A stretch of DNA of 64,000 nt from Nocardia transvalensis (GTDB lineage Bacteria; Actinomycetota; Actinomycetes; Mycobacteriales; Mycobacteriaceae). Positions within the stretch are counted from its first letter, which is position 1; every line of letters begins with the position of its first letter. The position numbers were made by a program, and so were the translations under genes. Shown piece after piece: positions 7,150 through 15,306 of this stretch. Where the stretch lies: assembly GCF_015477765.1 (NCBI RefSeq), contig NZ_JADLQQ010000003.1, positions 186,001-250,000 on the forward strand, read 5' to 3'. The notes under the pieces were generated by a model. That model saw only the letters and a program-made list of their open reading frames with translations. It was not told where the DNA came from and ran no database searches.

Positions 7150-7917
7150 TCAGACGGTGGCGAGAACCGCCTTGGTGCGCCCCGGGTGATTGGTGGCGAT
7201 CCAGCTGACTCCGAGTTCGGCACACAGCTTCACATCCTCCGGATCGTCGACGGTCCAGCAGTAGGTCGCGCGCCCCGCCGCGGCCGCCTTGTCGACCAGA
7301 TCCGGATGGTCGCGCAAGGTGCGCACCGACGGACCGACCGCGGTGGCCCCCACCGTCGTGGCCGCGCTCCCGCCGAGGTAGCGCGACGATTCGCCGAGCA
7401 GCACCGTCGGCAGCAGCGGAGCCGCCCGCCGGATCCGCCAGACCGCGGTCGCCGCGAACGACATCACCACGGCGCGGGAGTGATCGGCCGAGGCCGGGGT
7501 GGCGATACCGAAGCGCTGTAGCTCGGCCAGCACCTTGGCCTCCACCAGTGCGCCGTAGCGCACCGGATGTTTGGTCTCGATGAACAGCTTCGTCGGCCGG
7601 CTGCGCCAGTCCAGCACGAGGGAGATCAGCTCGCTCAGCGTGAGCACCGAGGCCGGTGCGCCGTCGGCGCCGAAGTCCAACTGCCGCAACTCGTCCAGGC
7701 TCATTTCGCTGACCAGCCCCGTCCCCGACGAGGTCCGATCCACCGTGCGATCGTGCACGCACACCAGATGCCCGTCGCGGGTCAGGCGCACATCGCACTC
7801 CACCCCGTCGGCACCCTCCTGCAGCGCCAACTCGTAGGCGGCCAGTGTGTGCTCCGGGCGCGTCCCCGATGCGCCTCGGTGCGCGACCACGAACGGTGCG
7901 CGACTACCCCGGCTCAC
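7150..7917 (-). CDS. glpQ1: Glycerophosphodiester phosphodiesterase
   Basis: Hydrolyses glycerophosphodiesters to glycerol-3-phosphate and an alcohol during phospholipid turnover. The TIM-barrel family motifs are clear: VVAHRGASGTRPEHTLAAY with the catalytic His and Arg, GADGVECDVRLTRDG with the Glu-Asp metal pair, VCVHDRTVDRTSSG with the second His, and FIETKHP. No signal peptide is visible, so it is probably cytosolic. Its GTG start overlaps the stop of the DUF4328 gene (GTGA), indicating translational coupling. 255 aa is normal for the family. M. tuberculosis GlpQ1 (Rv3842c) lies in the same context. Confidence 0.93.
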   Translation of the reverse strand: MSRGSRAPFVVAHRGASGTRPEHTLAAYELALQEGADGVECDVRLTRDGHLVCVHDRTVDRTSSGTGLVSEMSLDELRQLDFGADGAPASVLTLSELISLVLDWRSRPTKLFIETKHPVRYGALVEAKVLAELQRFGIATPASADHSRAVVMSFAATAVWRIRRAAPLLPTVLLGESSRYLGGSAATTVGATAVGPSVRTLRDHPDLVDKAAAAGRATYCWTVDDPEDVKLCAELGVSWIATNHPGRTKAVLATV

Positions 7918-8987
7918 TTCGCCATGACCTCCTCGTGCTCGGACGCCGCATCCTTCGCCGATTCCGCATCCGTTCCGACATCATTCCCGACGGCGGATTC
8001 GGATGCGCGTTCAGCGCTCTCGTCGGCCGGCTCCACCGGTTCGATCACCTGCACGATCGGACCCACCGCGGGCACCCACCGCTTCGGCTCGCGGACCCGG
8101 CCACGCAGGTCACGGCCCTCGCACAGGCGCACCACCCACAGCGACAGCGCGGCGACCGCGGCGGCCACCAGATCGGTGTAGACGGTGAATATCACACCGT
8201 CGGCCTCCGCCTGCAGCGATCCGGCGGTGTGCCAGCCCAGGGCCGCAACCACCATCGCGCCGTTGAGAATCCAGGCGCACCACCAGATTCGCACCGCACG
8301 CAACGCCCGGAGATCGCCGCCGCGCCGAGTGATCAGCTCGGTCAGGAAGACTCCCGGCCACAGCAGATTCACCCCGGGAATCAGGCAGCCGCACAACAAC
8401 ATCGGCAGCGAGCGGGGATCTCGCTGTCCGGCCCCCGCATAGGCGGCGACCCGGCTGCGGCGCAACCAGCCGACCGCCGCTATCGCCGTCGCCAAGGCGG
8501 CGGCCAGCGCCAGCGCAGAGGTCAGGTAGACCGAGATGTCGGAGATCAGCAGCACCGCCGGATGAATCAGCCGAGTGCGATTGCGCAGCAGGACGAGATA
8601 GCGGCCGAGTTCGGCGATCGCGGCCACCGCGAACAGCACCGACGTGAGGATCAGCAGTCCGGTGATCCGTTCGGTGAGCCAGGCCAGCGGATCGCGGCGA
8701 CCGGCGACCGTGGCCGCGGGCGGCACATCCCGCAGGCCCCATCGCGGAATCTCGGTGTAGCGCGGCGTCGCCCGGCCGGGGCGCGCGGCCGGGCGGGCCG
8801 ATCGACCGTCGCGCGGACGTCGGCCGGGTGGCCGCGCCACCCAGCGATAGTTCCGGCGTTCCGGGGGCGCGTCGACCGGGGCCGGGGACAACAGGACGCC
8901 GCGGCAGCGCGGGCACCAGTGCATCGGGTTGCCCCGCACCGCCCAGCGGGCGCCGCAGCGGGCACAGGGCTGTACGACCGTACTCAC
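7914..8987 (-). CDS. DUF4328 membrane protein with zinc-ribbon N-terminus
   Basis: 357 aa from GTG 8987. Residues 6-35 hold two CxxC pairs (CARCGARW, CPRCRG), a zinc-ribbon-like unit. After an Arg/Pro-rich linker come about six membrane segments typical of DUF4328 (LLILTSVLFAVAAIAEL onward), then an acidic Glu/Asp/Ser-rich C-terminal tail of about 50 residues. Function unknown. GTG 8987 is preferred because a GGGGGAAGG-like site precedes it; ATG 9008 overlapping the rhodanese stop is an alternative, adding 7 residues. It overlaps the downstream glpQ1 start by 4 nt. Confidence 0.87.
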   Translation of the reverse strand: MSTVVQPCARCGARWAVRGNPMHWCPRCRGVLLSPAPVDAPPERRNYRWVARPPGRRPRDGRSARPAARPGRATPRYTEIPRWGLRDVPPAATVAGRRDPLAWLTERITGLLILTSVLFAVAAIAELGRYLVLLRNRTRLIHPAVLLISDISVYLTSALALAAALATAIAAVGWLRRSRVAAYAGAGQRDPRSLPMLLCGCLIPGVNLLWPGVFLTELITRRGGDLRALRAVRIWWCAWILNGAMVVAALGWHTAGSLQAEADGVIFTVYTDLVAAAVAALSLWVVRLCEGRDLRGRVREPKRWVPAVGPIVQVIEPVEPADESAERASESAVGNDVGTDAESAKDAASEHEEVMAK

Positions 8988-9007
8988 CGGGCGCCTTCCC
9001 CCTTCCA

Positions 9008-9397
9008 TCAGTAGATCTTCGCCTCGTGGTCACCCTCGCCGGTCAGCGGCCGGCCGGACTTCTGCCAGGCCACCATTCCGCCCGTGACCTGGATGGCGTC
9101 GAAGCCGACGTGGGTCAGGTACTGCACGACCTGCAGGGACCGGCCGCCCTGGCGACAGACGACGTAGATCTGCGAGTCGTAGTCCAGCTCGTCGACTCGG
9201 GCGGGGACGTCTGCCATGGGAATGTGCAGGGCGCCGGGCGCGTGCCCGAGCTGCCATTCGTCGTCCTCGCGAACGTCGAGCAGCATGGCGGGCGGCGTCG
9301 TCGATTCGTGGCCCGCCGCGGCGCCGAACGGCTCGGCGGCATCGAATTCGGCGGGCACGGCATCGACCGGCACCGACGGAATCTGGGGGCTCGTCAC
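9008..9397 (-). CDS. Rhodanese-like domain protein
   Basis: 129 aa from a GTG at 9397. One rhodanese domain: LLDVREDDEWQLGHAPGALH near residue 45, then IPMADVPARVDEL and the active-site loop VVCRQGGRS with Cys at the catalytic position, followed by VTGGMVAWQKSG. It probably moves sulfane sulfur or sits in a thiol relay in the cytosol. The stop overlaps the upstream-start option of the DUF4328 gene, so the genes are co-transcribed. A DnaA-box-like cluster lies about 130-160 bp upstream of the start. Confidence 0.9.
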   Translation of the reverse strand: MTSPQIPSVPVDAVPAEFDAAEPFGAAAGHESTTPPAMLLDVREDDEWQLGHAPGALHIPMADVPARVDELDYDSQIYVVCRQGGRSLQVVQYLTHVGFDAIQVTGGMVAWQKSGRPLTGEGDHEAKIY

Positions 9398-9792
9398 GGT
9401 TTCGATCCTGCCACGGGCATCGGATGGGCGGGGAGTTCCCCGCGCTGGCGGACTCGAGGTCGGTTTCGGCGGGACTGTACCTGACATCCCCCTGGGGGCG
9501 GCCCCACCTGTGCCGATTGCGATCCGAGTTATCCACATAATCCACAACCTGATCCACAGGGACGGCAAGCAGACCATTCGGTCGTCTGTCAATCTCGGCA
9601 ACGATCCGGACACGAAACAGGCGGATGACCGATCCGGGACTCCCCTCCTCATCCCGGAGCGATCATCCGCCCGACACCTAGTTGGACGGCGCCTGTCCCC
9701 GTTCGGTTCCCATCGGTTCCGGAAAAAACGACAAGTTCTCCTGAGAAACCGAAATCCCTGGCTCTTCCAGGCCGGATGGGTAGCCTGATCTC
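9398..9792. other. 395-bp divergent intergenic region
   Basis: No convincing gene is seen between the rhodanese gene and the plus-strand hypothetical gene. It contains three DnaA-box-like 9-mers (9529-9558) and a short A-run (9723-9728) but no recognisable terminator or riboswitch. Confidence 0.6.
9529..9558 (+). promoter_or_regulatory. Cluster of three DnaA-box-like 9-mers
   Basis: TTATCCACA (9529-9537) is a perfect classical DnaA box. TAATCCACA (9538-9546) and TGATCCACA (9550-9558) each differ by one base and lie in the same orientation, the first two directly abutting. There is no dnaA or dnaN here, so this is not an obvious oriC. A DnaA-titration or transcription-control site is the likeliest reading. 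Confidence 0.6.
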
Positions 9793-10404
9793 ATGGACGC
9801 GCGCAGGGGGTTAGTCGACGGATTGGACATCACAGGCCTGAACACCGCACTCGCCGAGGCGACCTGCCTCGGCGTGACGGCCGATGCGGCCGCCGCGCGG
9901 ATTCGACTCGAACTGGAGGTGCTGACCCTTCCCACAGATGGCCCGCCGCCCGAGGACCGCCGGGTCGTGCTGACCCTCACCGGTGTCAGCCGGGTGGCCG
10001 CCTCGCTGCGCATGCAGCGCTGGGACGAAATCGAGCCTCAGGTCTTCCCGCTCACCCTGGACGGGCTGAGCGAGGCGATCGCCGGCTTCGGCGGCAGTGC
10101 ATTGCACGGCTGGGAATTCATCGACGTCGACGACAGCGGCTGGGCATTGTGGCGGGAGCTGCTCAGCTTCGACACCACGGTCAGCGACAGCCCGCCGGTG
10201 CACGTGCTCGAGTTCTCCCAGCAGGAGGGCGTCGACCCCCGCGAACTCGATGTCCGGGTGTGGTTCGAGGACATCGAACTGGAAACCGCGGACGGCCGCC
10301 CGATTCCGTTGGCCGAGTTCATCGCCGGCGGTCAACGCTGGTGGAAGGCCCACGACGCCTGCGACCCGCGGACCATGCTCCCGGACGTCGCCCCGCCTAT
10401 GTAG
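9793..10404 (+). CDS. Conserved hypothetical protein, 203 aa
   Basis: I do not recognise the family. The protein is acidic and soluble, with a mixed alpha/beta look, no signal peptide and no membrane segment. Notable stretches are RIRLELEVLTLPTDG, RVVLTLTGVSRVAASLR and ELDVRVWFEDIELETADG, suggesting a beta-rich fold. The Trp-rich C-terminal end (FIAGGQRWWKAHDAC) includes two of its cysteines. ATG 9793 is the start after a long intergenic region. It is convergent with msrA, 3 nt apart. Confidence 0.7.
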   Translation: MDARRGLVDGLDITGLNTALAEATCLGVTADAAAARIRLELEVLTLPTDGPPPEDRRVVLTLTGVSRVAASLRMQRWDEIEPQVFPLTLDGLSEAIAGFGGSALHGWEFIDVDDSGWALWRELLSFDTTVSDSPPVHVLEFSQQEGVDPRELDVRVWFEDIELETADGRPIPLAEFIAGGQRWWKAHDACDPRTMLPDVAPPM

Positions 10405-10407
10405 CCC

Positions 10408-11115
10408 TTACGCACCCGAACCGACCGGGCAGCTCACCCCGGTCGCATGCACCGGGCAGTAGCCGCCCGGGTTCTTGGCCAGGTACTGCTGGTGGTAGGC
10501 CTCGGCATAAAAGAATCCGGGCGGCACCGAACCCGGATAGGGCACCGCGGGCGCGGGCACCACGCTGATCTCGGTGGTGATCTCGCCGTACCCGGCTGCG
10601 GTCAGTCGCTCCTGATACGCGGCCGCCGTCGTCCGCGCCACGTGCAGTTGGTGCTCGTCGAGGGCGAAGATCGCCGAACGATATTGGGTGCCACGGTCGT
10701 TGCCCTGTCGCATGCCCTGCGTCGGGTCGTGGTCCTCCCAGAAATGCCTGAGCACGCCCGCGTAGTCGATCACCTGCGGGTCGAAGACCACCAGCACCGA
10801 TTCGGTATGTCCGGTGCGGCCGGTGCAGACCTCCTCGTAGGTGGGATTGGGCGTGTATCCACCCATATAGCCGACAGCGGTGGTGTACACGCCGTCCAGC
10901 TCCCAGAAGTCCTTCTCCGCACCCCAGAAACACCCCATCGCCACGACGGCGAGTCGCAGGTGCTCCGGGAACGGCGGACGCAGGGGATGCCCGTTCACGT
11001 AGTGGGTCGCCGGAACCGAAAGAGGATCGCGCCGCCCGGGCAGCGCCTGCTCGCGGGACACCATGGCCGGCGCCGGCAGTCGGAGCCGCCCGGCGAGTTC
11101 GTCCAACCAGGACAT
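10408..11115 (-). CDS. msrA: Peptide-methionine (S)-S-oxide reductase
   Basis: Repairs oxidised methionine. The active-site motif GCFWGAE is at residues 61-67, with family blocks [43 protein letters not shown] and [10 protein letters not shown]. The C-terminal part carries two more cysteines ([16 protein letters not shown]), the recycling/resolving cysteines. 235 aa, with an N-terminal extension of about 45 residues usual for mycobacterial-type MsrA. It is divergent from sodA, another oxidative-stress gene, with a 177-bp shared upstream region. Confidence 0.95.
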   Translation of the reverse strand: MSWLDELAGRLRLPAPAMVSREQALPGRRDPLSVPATHYVNGHPLRPPFPEHLRLAVVAMGCFWGAEKDFWELDGVYTTAVGYMGGYTPNPTYEEVCTGRTGHTESVLVVFDPQVIDYAGVLRHFWEDHDPTQGMRQGNDRGTQYRSAIFALDEHQLHVARTTAAAYQERLTAAGYGEITTEISVVPAPAVPYPGSVPPGFFYAEAYHQQYLAKNPGGYCPVHATGVSCPVGSGA

Positions 11116-11292
11116 GCCTCGATCCTACGCGGATTCCATAACCGACCGTTTGGTGTCCACGCAGTGGGAAACCCGCCGAGTGTTGGAATCCGGGGGGATG
11201 GAACCCGGTTGCATCCAAGCGGGTGTACGAATGATGGTTGGGTGCACTCGGACACGGGTGCACACGGCCCGACATCATGAGGAAGGGACATC

Positions 11293-11916
11293 GTGGCTGA
11301 GTACACGCTGCCAGATCTGGATTACGACTACGGCGCCCTGGAGCCGCACATCTCCGGGCAGATCAACGAGCTTCACCACTCCAAGCACCATGCCACCTAC
11401 GTCGCCGGTGCCAACACTGCGCTCGAGAAGCTCGAGGCTGCCCGCGAGTCCGGTGACCACGGCGCGATCTTCCTGCACGAGAAGAACCTGGCCTTCCACC
11501 TGGGTGGGCACGTCAACCACTCGATCTGGTGGAAGAACCTGTCCCCCAACGGCGGCGACAAGCCGACCGGGGAGCTGGCCGCCGCCATCGACGACCAGTT
11601 CGGCTCGTTCGACAAGTTCCGTGCCCAGTTCACCGCGGCGGCCAACGGCCTGCAGGGCTCCGGCTGGGCGGTGCTGGGTTACGACACGCTGGGACAGAAG
11701 CTGCTGACGTTCCAGCTGTACGACCAGCAGGCCAATGTGCCGCTGGGCATCATCCCGCTGCTGCAGGTCGATATGTGGGAGCACGCCTTCTACCTGCAGT
11801 ACAAGAACGTCAAGGCCGACTACGTGAAGGCGTTCTGGAACGTCGTCAACTGGGCCGACGTGCAGGAGCGTTTCGCCCGCGCGGTCGCGCAGGGTAAGGG
11901 CCTGATCTTCGGCTGA
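11293..11916 (+). CDS. sodA: Superoxide dismutase (Fe/Mn type)
   Basis: Converts superoxide to oxygen and hydrogen peroxide. 207 aa, nearly colinear with M. tuberculosis SodA ([20 protein letters not shown] at the start, KGLIFG at the end). Metal ligands are the His of HHSKHHATY, His of AGHVNH-like (here [10 protein letters not shown]), and Asp/His of [11 protein letters not shown]. Fe versus Mn cannot be settled by reading, but the context with a Mn exporter nearby is suggestive. GTG 11293 is preceded by GGAAGGG (11281-11287). It lacks a classical signal peptide; the M. tuberculosis protein is exported by the SecA2 route. A strong terminator follows. Confidence 0.96.
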   Translation: MAEYTLPDLDYDYGALEPHISGQINELHHSKHHATYVAGANTALEKLEAARESGDHGAIFLHEKNLAFHLGGHVNHSIWWKNLSPNGGDKPTGELAAAIDDQFGSFDKFRAQFTAAANGLQGSGWAVLGYDTLGQKLLTFQLYDQQANVPLGIIPLLQVDMWEHAFYLQYKNVKADYVKAFWNVVNWADVQERFARAVAQGKGLIFG

Positions 11917-11941
11917 GACCTTCGGCGAAGACCGTCGCTCT

Positions 11942-11974
11942 CGGGCCCGGGAACCATGCAGGTTCCCGGGCCCG
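11942..11974 (+). terminator. Intrinsic terminator after sodA
   Basis: A 14-bp perfect stem, CGGGCCCGGGAACC (11942-11955) and GGTTCCCGGGCCCG (11961-11974), with loop ATGCA, followed by TTCGTGTTT. Confidence 0.9.
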
Positions 11975-12090
11975 TTCGTGTTTCGGCGCGGTTACCTGCG
12001 GCTTAGCACTCTCTGGTACTTGTGTGCCAGACATTGTTTGCGTCATTCTCGGGTACTCACAGGGCACAGACGGGCTCTTGGAGGCACCCG

Positions 12091-12618
12091 ATGCGCAGCA
12101 ACGATCAAGTAGGCGTCACGCCGTTCCAGTCCCGCGGGTCGCTCCGGGGTTTCCTCATCTCCGGGCGCTGGCCCGATACCACCAAGGAATGGGCCCAGCT
12201 GCTGGCGCTGGCGGTGCGGGTGGCCAGCCTGCCCGGTCTGTTGGCCACCTCGACGGTCTTCGGTGCCCGCGAGGAACTTCCCGACGACCCCGAGCCCGGC
12301 ACGGTCGGTCTGGTCCTCGCCGAGGGGCCCGTGCTCGGCGACGAGGCGGTCGAACCCGGCCGGTTTGCCGACCATGTGCCGCCGGCCCTGATGATGTTGC
12401 ATCCACCGTCGGAGACCCGGCCGTCGCTACCGGAATGCACGGGCGCCGCGTCGGGATGCGTGCTGCTGCCGGGTGTTCCGCATCTGGGCCTGGAGCATCG
12501 TGCGGCGTGGGTGGAGGCCGAATTGGACGGCACCGTGACCTCCATGGTCAGCCGGGTCGGGGTGGACCCGATCAGCGATCCCGACACCGCGGTTCTGGCC
12601 ATGCTGCTGGCCGCGTGA
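12091..12618 (+). CDS. Conserved hypothetical protein (Rv3847-like position)
   Basis: 175 aa of unknown function. Start ATG 12091 has GGAGG at 12080-12084. The sequence is soluble and mixed alpha/beta, with the distinctive start VGVTPFQSRGSLRGFLISGRWPDTTKEW and a C-terminal VSRVGVDPISDPDTAVLAMLL. No signal peptide or membrane segment. Its size and place after sodA match M. tuberculosis Rv3847 (177 aa, from memory), supporting a conserved but uncharacterised gene. It has its own upstream region after the sodA terminator, and the Mn riboswitch leader starts about 130 nt after its stop. Confidence 0.8.
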   Translation: MRSNDQVGVTPFQSRGSLRGFLISGRWPDTTKEWAQLLALAVRVASLPGLLATSTVFGAREELPDDPEPGTVGLVLAEGPVLGDEAVEPGRFADHVPPALMMLHPPSETRPSLPECTGAASGCVLLPGVPHLGLEHRAAWVEAELDGTVTSMVSRVGVDPISDPDTAVLAMLLAA

Positions 12619-12744
12619 CGGGTCGGCTGCCACCGCTGTGAGGGTGACCGAAACCTTCGGCGTGGATCGCCAAACTTATTGCGCGCATTGCGATTTCGAC
12701 GATATCGACTTTGCGCCCACGCGATGCCCCGGGTAGGCTGGGCG

Positions 12745-12936
12745 ACAGCGAAGGGGAGTAGCCCCCAATCGTGTGGTCGACATACTGATCCGTGTCCCGG
12801 GTCCGGCCACGCGAACCGGCGCCGCGGTCCGGTGGGTGAGACCTTCGGCCGACGACACACCAACCGATAGTTCGGATGAGTGTCGGCCGAAGGCACCTGT
12901 CTTCGGTCGGCAGGCCGAAGACCTGGGAGCCGATTC
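12745..12936 (+). ncRNA. yybP-ykoY manganese riboswitch and expression platform
   Basis: Core elements match the yybP-ykoY motif: GAAGGGGAGTAGC (12750-12762), GTCGACATACTGA (12776-12788) and GGGTGAGACCTTCGG (12834-12848). P1 can form from CGAAGG (12749-12754) and CCTTCG (12842-12847). That 3' strand is also part of CCTTCGGCCGAC (12842-12853), which pairs perfectly with GTCGGCCGAAGG (12882-12893). A further hairpin, 12899-12906 with 12915-12922, ends 2 nt before the GGGAG ribosome site. The structure thus offers mutually exclusive folds for control of the UPF0016 gene. Confidence 0.88.
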
Positions 12937-13644
12937 ATGATCGCCACGATATTGCTGAGCTTCGGCGTGCTCTTCGCCGCCGAGCTCGGCGACAAGTCAC
13001 AGCTGATGGCGCTGACCTTCGCGCTGCGCTATCGGTGGCCGATTGTGCTCGGCGGCATCGCCGCCGCCAGTGTGGCGGTGAATCTGATCGCCGTGGCCGT
13101 CGGACATTTCCTCGGGGCCGCCTTGCCGACCGATCTGATCGCGGTCTGCACCGGCGTCATCCTGCTCGCGGTGGGCCTGTGGACCCTGCGCGACGCCCGC
13201 GACTCGGAGGCGGACGACTCCCCGGCGGCCACGCCCCCGGCGACGTCGGGCAAGGCCCTGTTCGTCGTCCTGTCGGCCTTCCTGCTCGCCGAACTCGGCG
13301 ACCGGACCATGTTCGCCACCATCGCCCTCGCCTCGAGTCACGGCTGGCTCGGCGTCTGGCTGGGCTCGGTCGCGGGCATGGTGGCCGCGGGTGGTCTGGC
13401 CATCGCCGTCGGCATCACGGTCGGGCGCCACATCCCCGAACGCGCCATTGCGATCGGTTCCGGGCTGCTGTTCCTCTATATCGGCGCCGCCACCCTGCTG
13501 TCGGCCCTGGACGCGGGCCGACCGGCGGAGATGCTGGGTGCGGCGGTGGCGCCGGTGTTGGGGGGTGCCGCACTGTGGCTGCGGGCGCGCCGAGCGGCCC
13601 GACGGGAGGCGATCGAACCGCAGCGGGTCGAGGTCCGCGGCTGA
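12937..13644 (+). CDS. UPF0016/GDT1 (TMEM165) manganese exporter
   Basis: 235 aa, six predicted membrane helices in two similar halves. Each half has the family signature E-x-G-D-(K/R)-(S/T): AAELGDKSQLMALTF at about residue 15 and LAELGDRTMFATIAL at about residue 120. A cytosolic charged loop joins the halves. Members export Mn2+ (or Ca2+) from the cytosol; the upstream Mn riboswitch strongly supports Mn2+ here. ATG 12937 is chosen because GGGAG (12925-12929) precedes it and MIATILLSFG begins the first helix. From memory the M. tuberculosis counterpart is Rv3848. No other gene shares the transcript. Confidence 0.93.
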   Translation: MIATILLSFGVLFAAELGDKSQLMALTFALRYRWPIVLGGIAAASVAVNLIAVAVGHFLGAALPTDLIAVCTGVILLAVGLWTLRDARDSEADDSPAATPPATSGKALFVVLSAFLLAELGDRTMFATIALASSHGWLGVWLGSVAGMVAAGGLAIAVGITVGRHIPERAIAIGSGLLFLYIGAATLLSALDAGRPAEMLGAAVAPVLGGAALWLRARRAARREAIEPQRVEVRG

Positions 13645-13656
13645 GGGTCCCGAGAA

Positions 13657-14322
13657 TCAGCGCTTGATGTTGTCTCCGTAGAGTTCGCCGCCGCGGCGGA
13701 CCATCTCGACGATCGGCTCGCGCAGCGCGCGCAGGCCGTCGAGGTCCTCTTCGGCGATGCGGGCGGTGACCATCGCGCTGATCGCGGCCACCAGTGTCCG
13801 AACCGCGAAGCGCTGTTCCTCGGTATGCGCATCGAGGATCTCGGCGAGCAGGTTCACGAACGTCTGCTGCAGCATGGCCCGCCGGGTGATGGCCCTCGGG
13901 CCGACCGCGTAGACCTCGACCAGATACAGCCGGGCATAGGCGGGTTGGACCGCCACCCCCTCCAGATAGGCGTGCAGGACGCGATCGAGCCGCTGCTCCC
14001 GATCCACCGGCTCCCGATCCACCGACGAGTCCTGTTGTGCGTCGGTCATTTTCGACATGTTGGCGATCAGCAGCTCCACCGCCCGCTCGTAGGCGGCCTC
14101 GAAACAGTCCTCCTTCGAACGAAATTGCTCGTAGAAGGTTTCCCGGGACACCCGCGCCCGTTTGATGATGGTGGCGACAGACGTTTTCACATAACCGTTT
14201 TCGGCCATCACCTCGGCCATTGCGCTGAGGATGCGTTCGCGCTGGGTGGCAACGACCGTCTCGCGCGGCAGTCCGTGGCGACCGCGAGGCAGCTGACGGG
14301 CGGTGATGACCGGCTCTGGCAT
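13657..14322 (-). CDS. TetR/AcrR-family transcriptional regulator
   Basis: 221 aa. The N-terminal helix-turn-helix domain runs from about residue 28 to 75 (RERILSAMAEVMAENGY, TSVATIIKRARVSRETFYEQF), followed by a helical ligand domain with the FRSKEDCFEAAYERA link. The first 25 residues are a basic extension (PEPVITARQLPRGRHG). It is divergent from the SDR gene (14477), so regulation of that gene and itself is likely. The gap holds CGTTGTTAACG (about 14333-14343), a partly palindromic candidate operator. The ligand cannot be told. It is convergent with the Mn exporter, 12 nt apart. Confidence 0.92.
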   Translation of the reverse strand: MPEPVITARQLPRGRHGLPRETVVATQRERILSAMAEVMAENGYVKTSVATIIKRARVSRETFYEQFRSKEDCFEAAYERAVELLIANMSKMTDAQQDSSVDREPVDREQRLDRVLHAYLEGVAVQPAYARLYLVEVYAVGPRAITRRAMLQQTFVNLLAEILDAHTEEQRFAVRTLVAAISAMVTARIAEEDLDGLRALREPIVEMVRRGGELYGDNIKR

Positions 14323-14476
14323 GCGGCAACTCCGTTGTTAACGATCGGAACTACGTCGGCCGCTTCATTCTGCGCCCAACCGCCATCCCCTGACCGAACT
14401 GCCCGGAACGCCGGTTAGGGTGCGTATTGACGGAAGGCCAGCGAAGGGCCGTCACGAACGAGAGGACCATAACACC

Positions 14477-15244
14477 GTGGAGATTTCGGGCTCCGCCGCA
14501 ATCATCACCGGCGCTGCGTCCGGTCTGGGCGCCGCGACCGCCAAGCGCTTCGCCGACCTGGGGGCGACCGTCTTCGGACTCGACCTGGAGCAGTCGATCG
14601 AGCGAGCCGGTGACAGCGTCCCCGCCGGTGTCACCCTGCTGCCCACCGACGTCACCAGCAACGACGAGGTGGCCGCCGCGGTCGCCAAGGTGGTCGAGTC
14701 GGGCGTGCCGCCGCGCATCGTCGTCAACTGCGCAGGCGTCGGCTGGGCCGGGCGCATCCTGTCCAAGAACGGCCCGCACGATCTCGAGCTGTTCCGCACG
14801 GTCATCACCGTGAACCTGCTCGGCACCTTCAACGTCATGCGGCTGGCCGCCGACGCCATCGCCAAGACCGATCCGGTCGACGAATACGGCCAGCGCGGCG
14901 TCGTCATCAACACCGCCTCGGTCGCGGCGTTCGAGGGTCAGATCGGCCAGATCGCCTATTCGGCGTCCAAGGGCGGCGTCGCCGGTATGACCATTCCGGC
15001 CGCGCGTGACCTGGCGCAGTTCGGCATCCGGGTCAACACCATCGCCCCCGGCATCATCGACACCCCGATGCTGGCCGGCGTCACCGAGGAGTACCGCAAG
15101 GGCCTGGAGGCCGGGGTGCCGTTCCCGTCGCGCCTGGGCCGCCCCGACGAGTACGCCCAGCTCTCGCAGTACATCGTCGAGCACGACTACCTCAACGGCG
15201 AGACCATCCGCATGGACGGTGCCCTGCGCATGGCGCCGCGCTGA
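14477..15244 (+). CDS. Short-chain dehydrogenase/reductase (HSD10/FabG-like)
   Basis: 255 aa, classical SDR. NAD-binding TGAASGLGAAT is at residues 13-23, with NCAGVGWAGR, the catalytic Tyr-Lys in YSASKGG and the Ser of INTASVAAF. The DLE after the second strand favours NAD+ over NADP+. The overall pattern (FGLDLEQ, VNTIAPGIIDTPML) resembles 3-hydroxyacyl-CoA dehydrogenase type 2 of fatty acid or branched-chain breakdown, as in mycobacterial Rv1144; substrate is inference. GTG 14477 starts the domain and AGAGGA lies about 11 nt upstream. It is divergent from the TetR gene, which probably controls it, and ends at a strong hairpin. Confidence 0.9.
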   Translation: MEISGSAAIITGAASGLGAATAKRFADLGATVFGLDLEQSIERAGDSVPAGVTLLPTDVTSNDEVAAAVAKVVESGVPPRIVVNCAGVGWAGRILSKNGPHDLELFRTVITVNLLGTFNVMRLAADAIAKTDPVDEYGQRGVVINTASVAAFEGQIGQIAYSASKGGVAGMTIPAARDLAQFGIRVNTIAPGIIDTPMLAGVTEEYRKGLEAGVPFPSRLGRPDEYAQLSQYIVEHDYLNGETIRMDGALRMAPR

Positions 15245-15255
15245 CATCGGCTCAC

Positions 15256-15287
15256 AGGGTCCGCATCGGTATGCCGGTGCGGACCCT
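15256..15287 (+). terminator. Terminator after SDR gene
   Basis: A 14-bp stem with one G-U pair: AGGGTCCGCATCGG (15256-15269) and CCGGTGCGGACCCT (15274-15287), loop TATG, followed by TGTCGTT. It sits between convergent genes and could serve both. Confidence 0.8.
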
Positions 15288-15306
15288 TGTCGTTGCGGCA
15301 TCGCGG

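Noticed and set aside
9398..9652. Extending the rhodanese gene to an upstream in-frame ATG at 9652
   Set aside because: The extra 85 residues are Pro/Arg-rich without similarity to rhodaneses and would place the DnaA-box cluster inside the gene; GTG 9397 is adopted.
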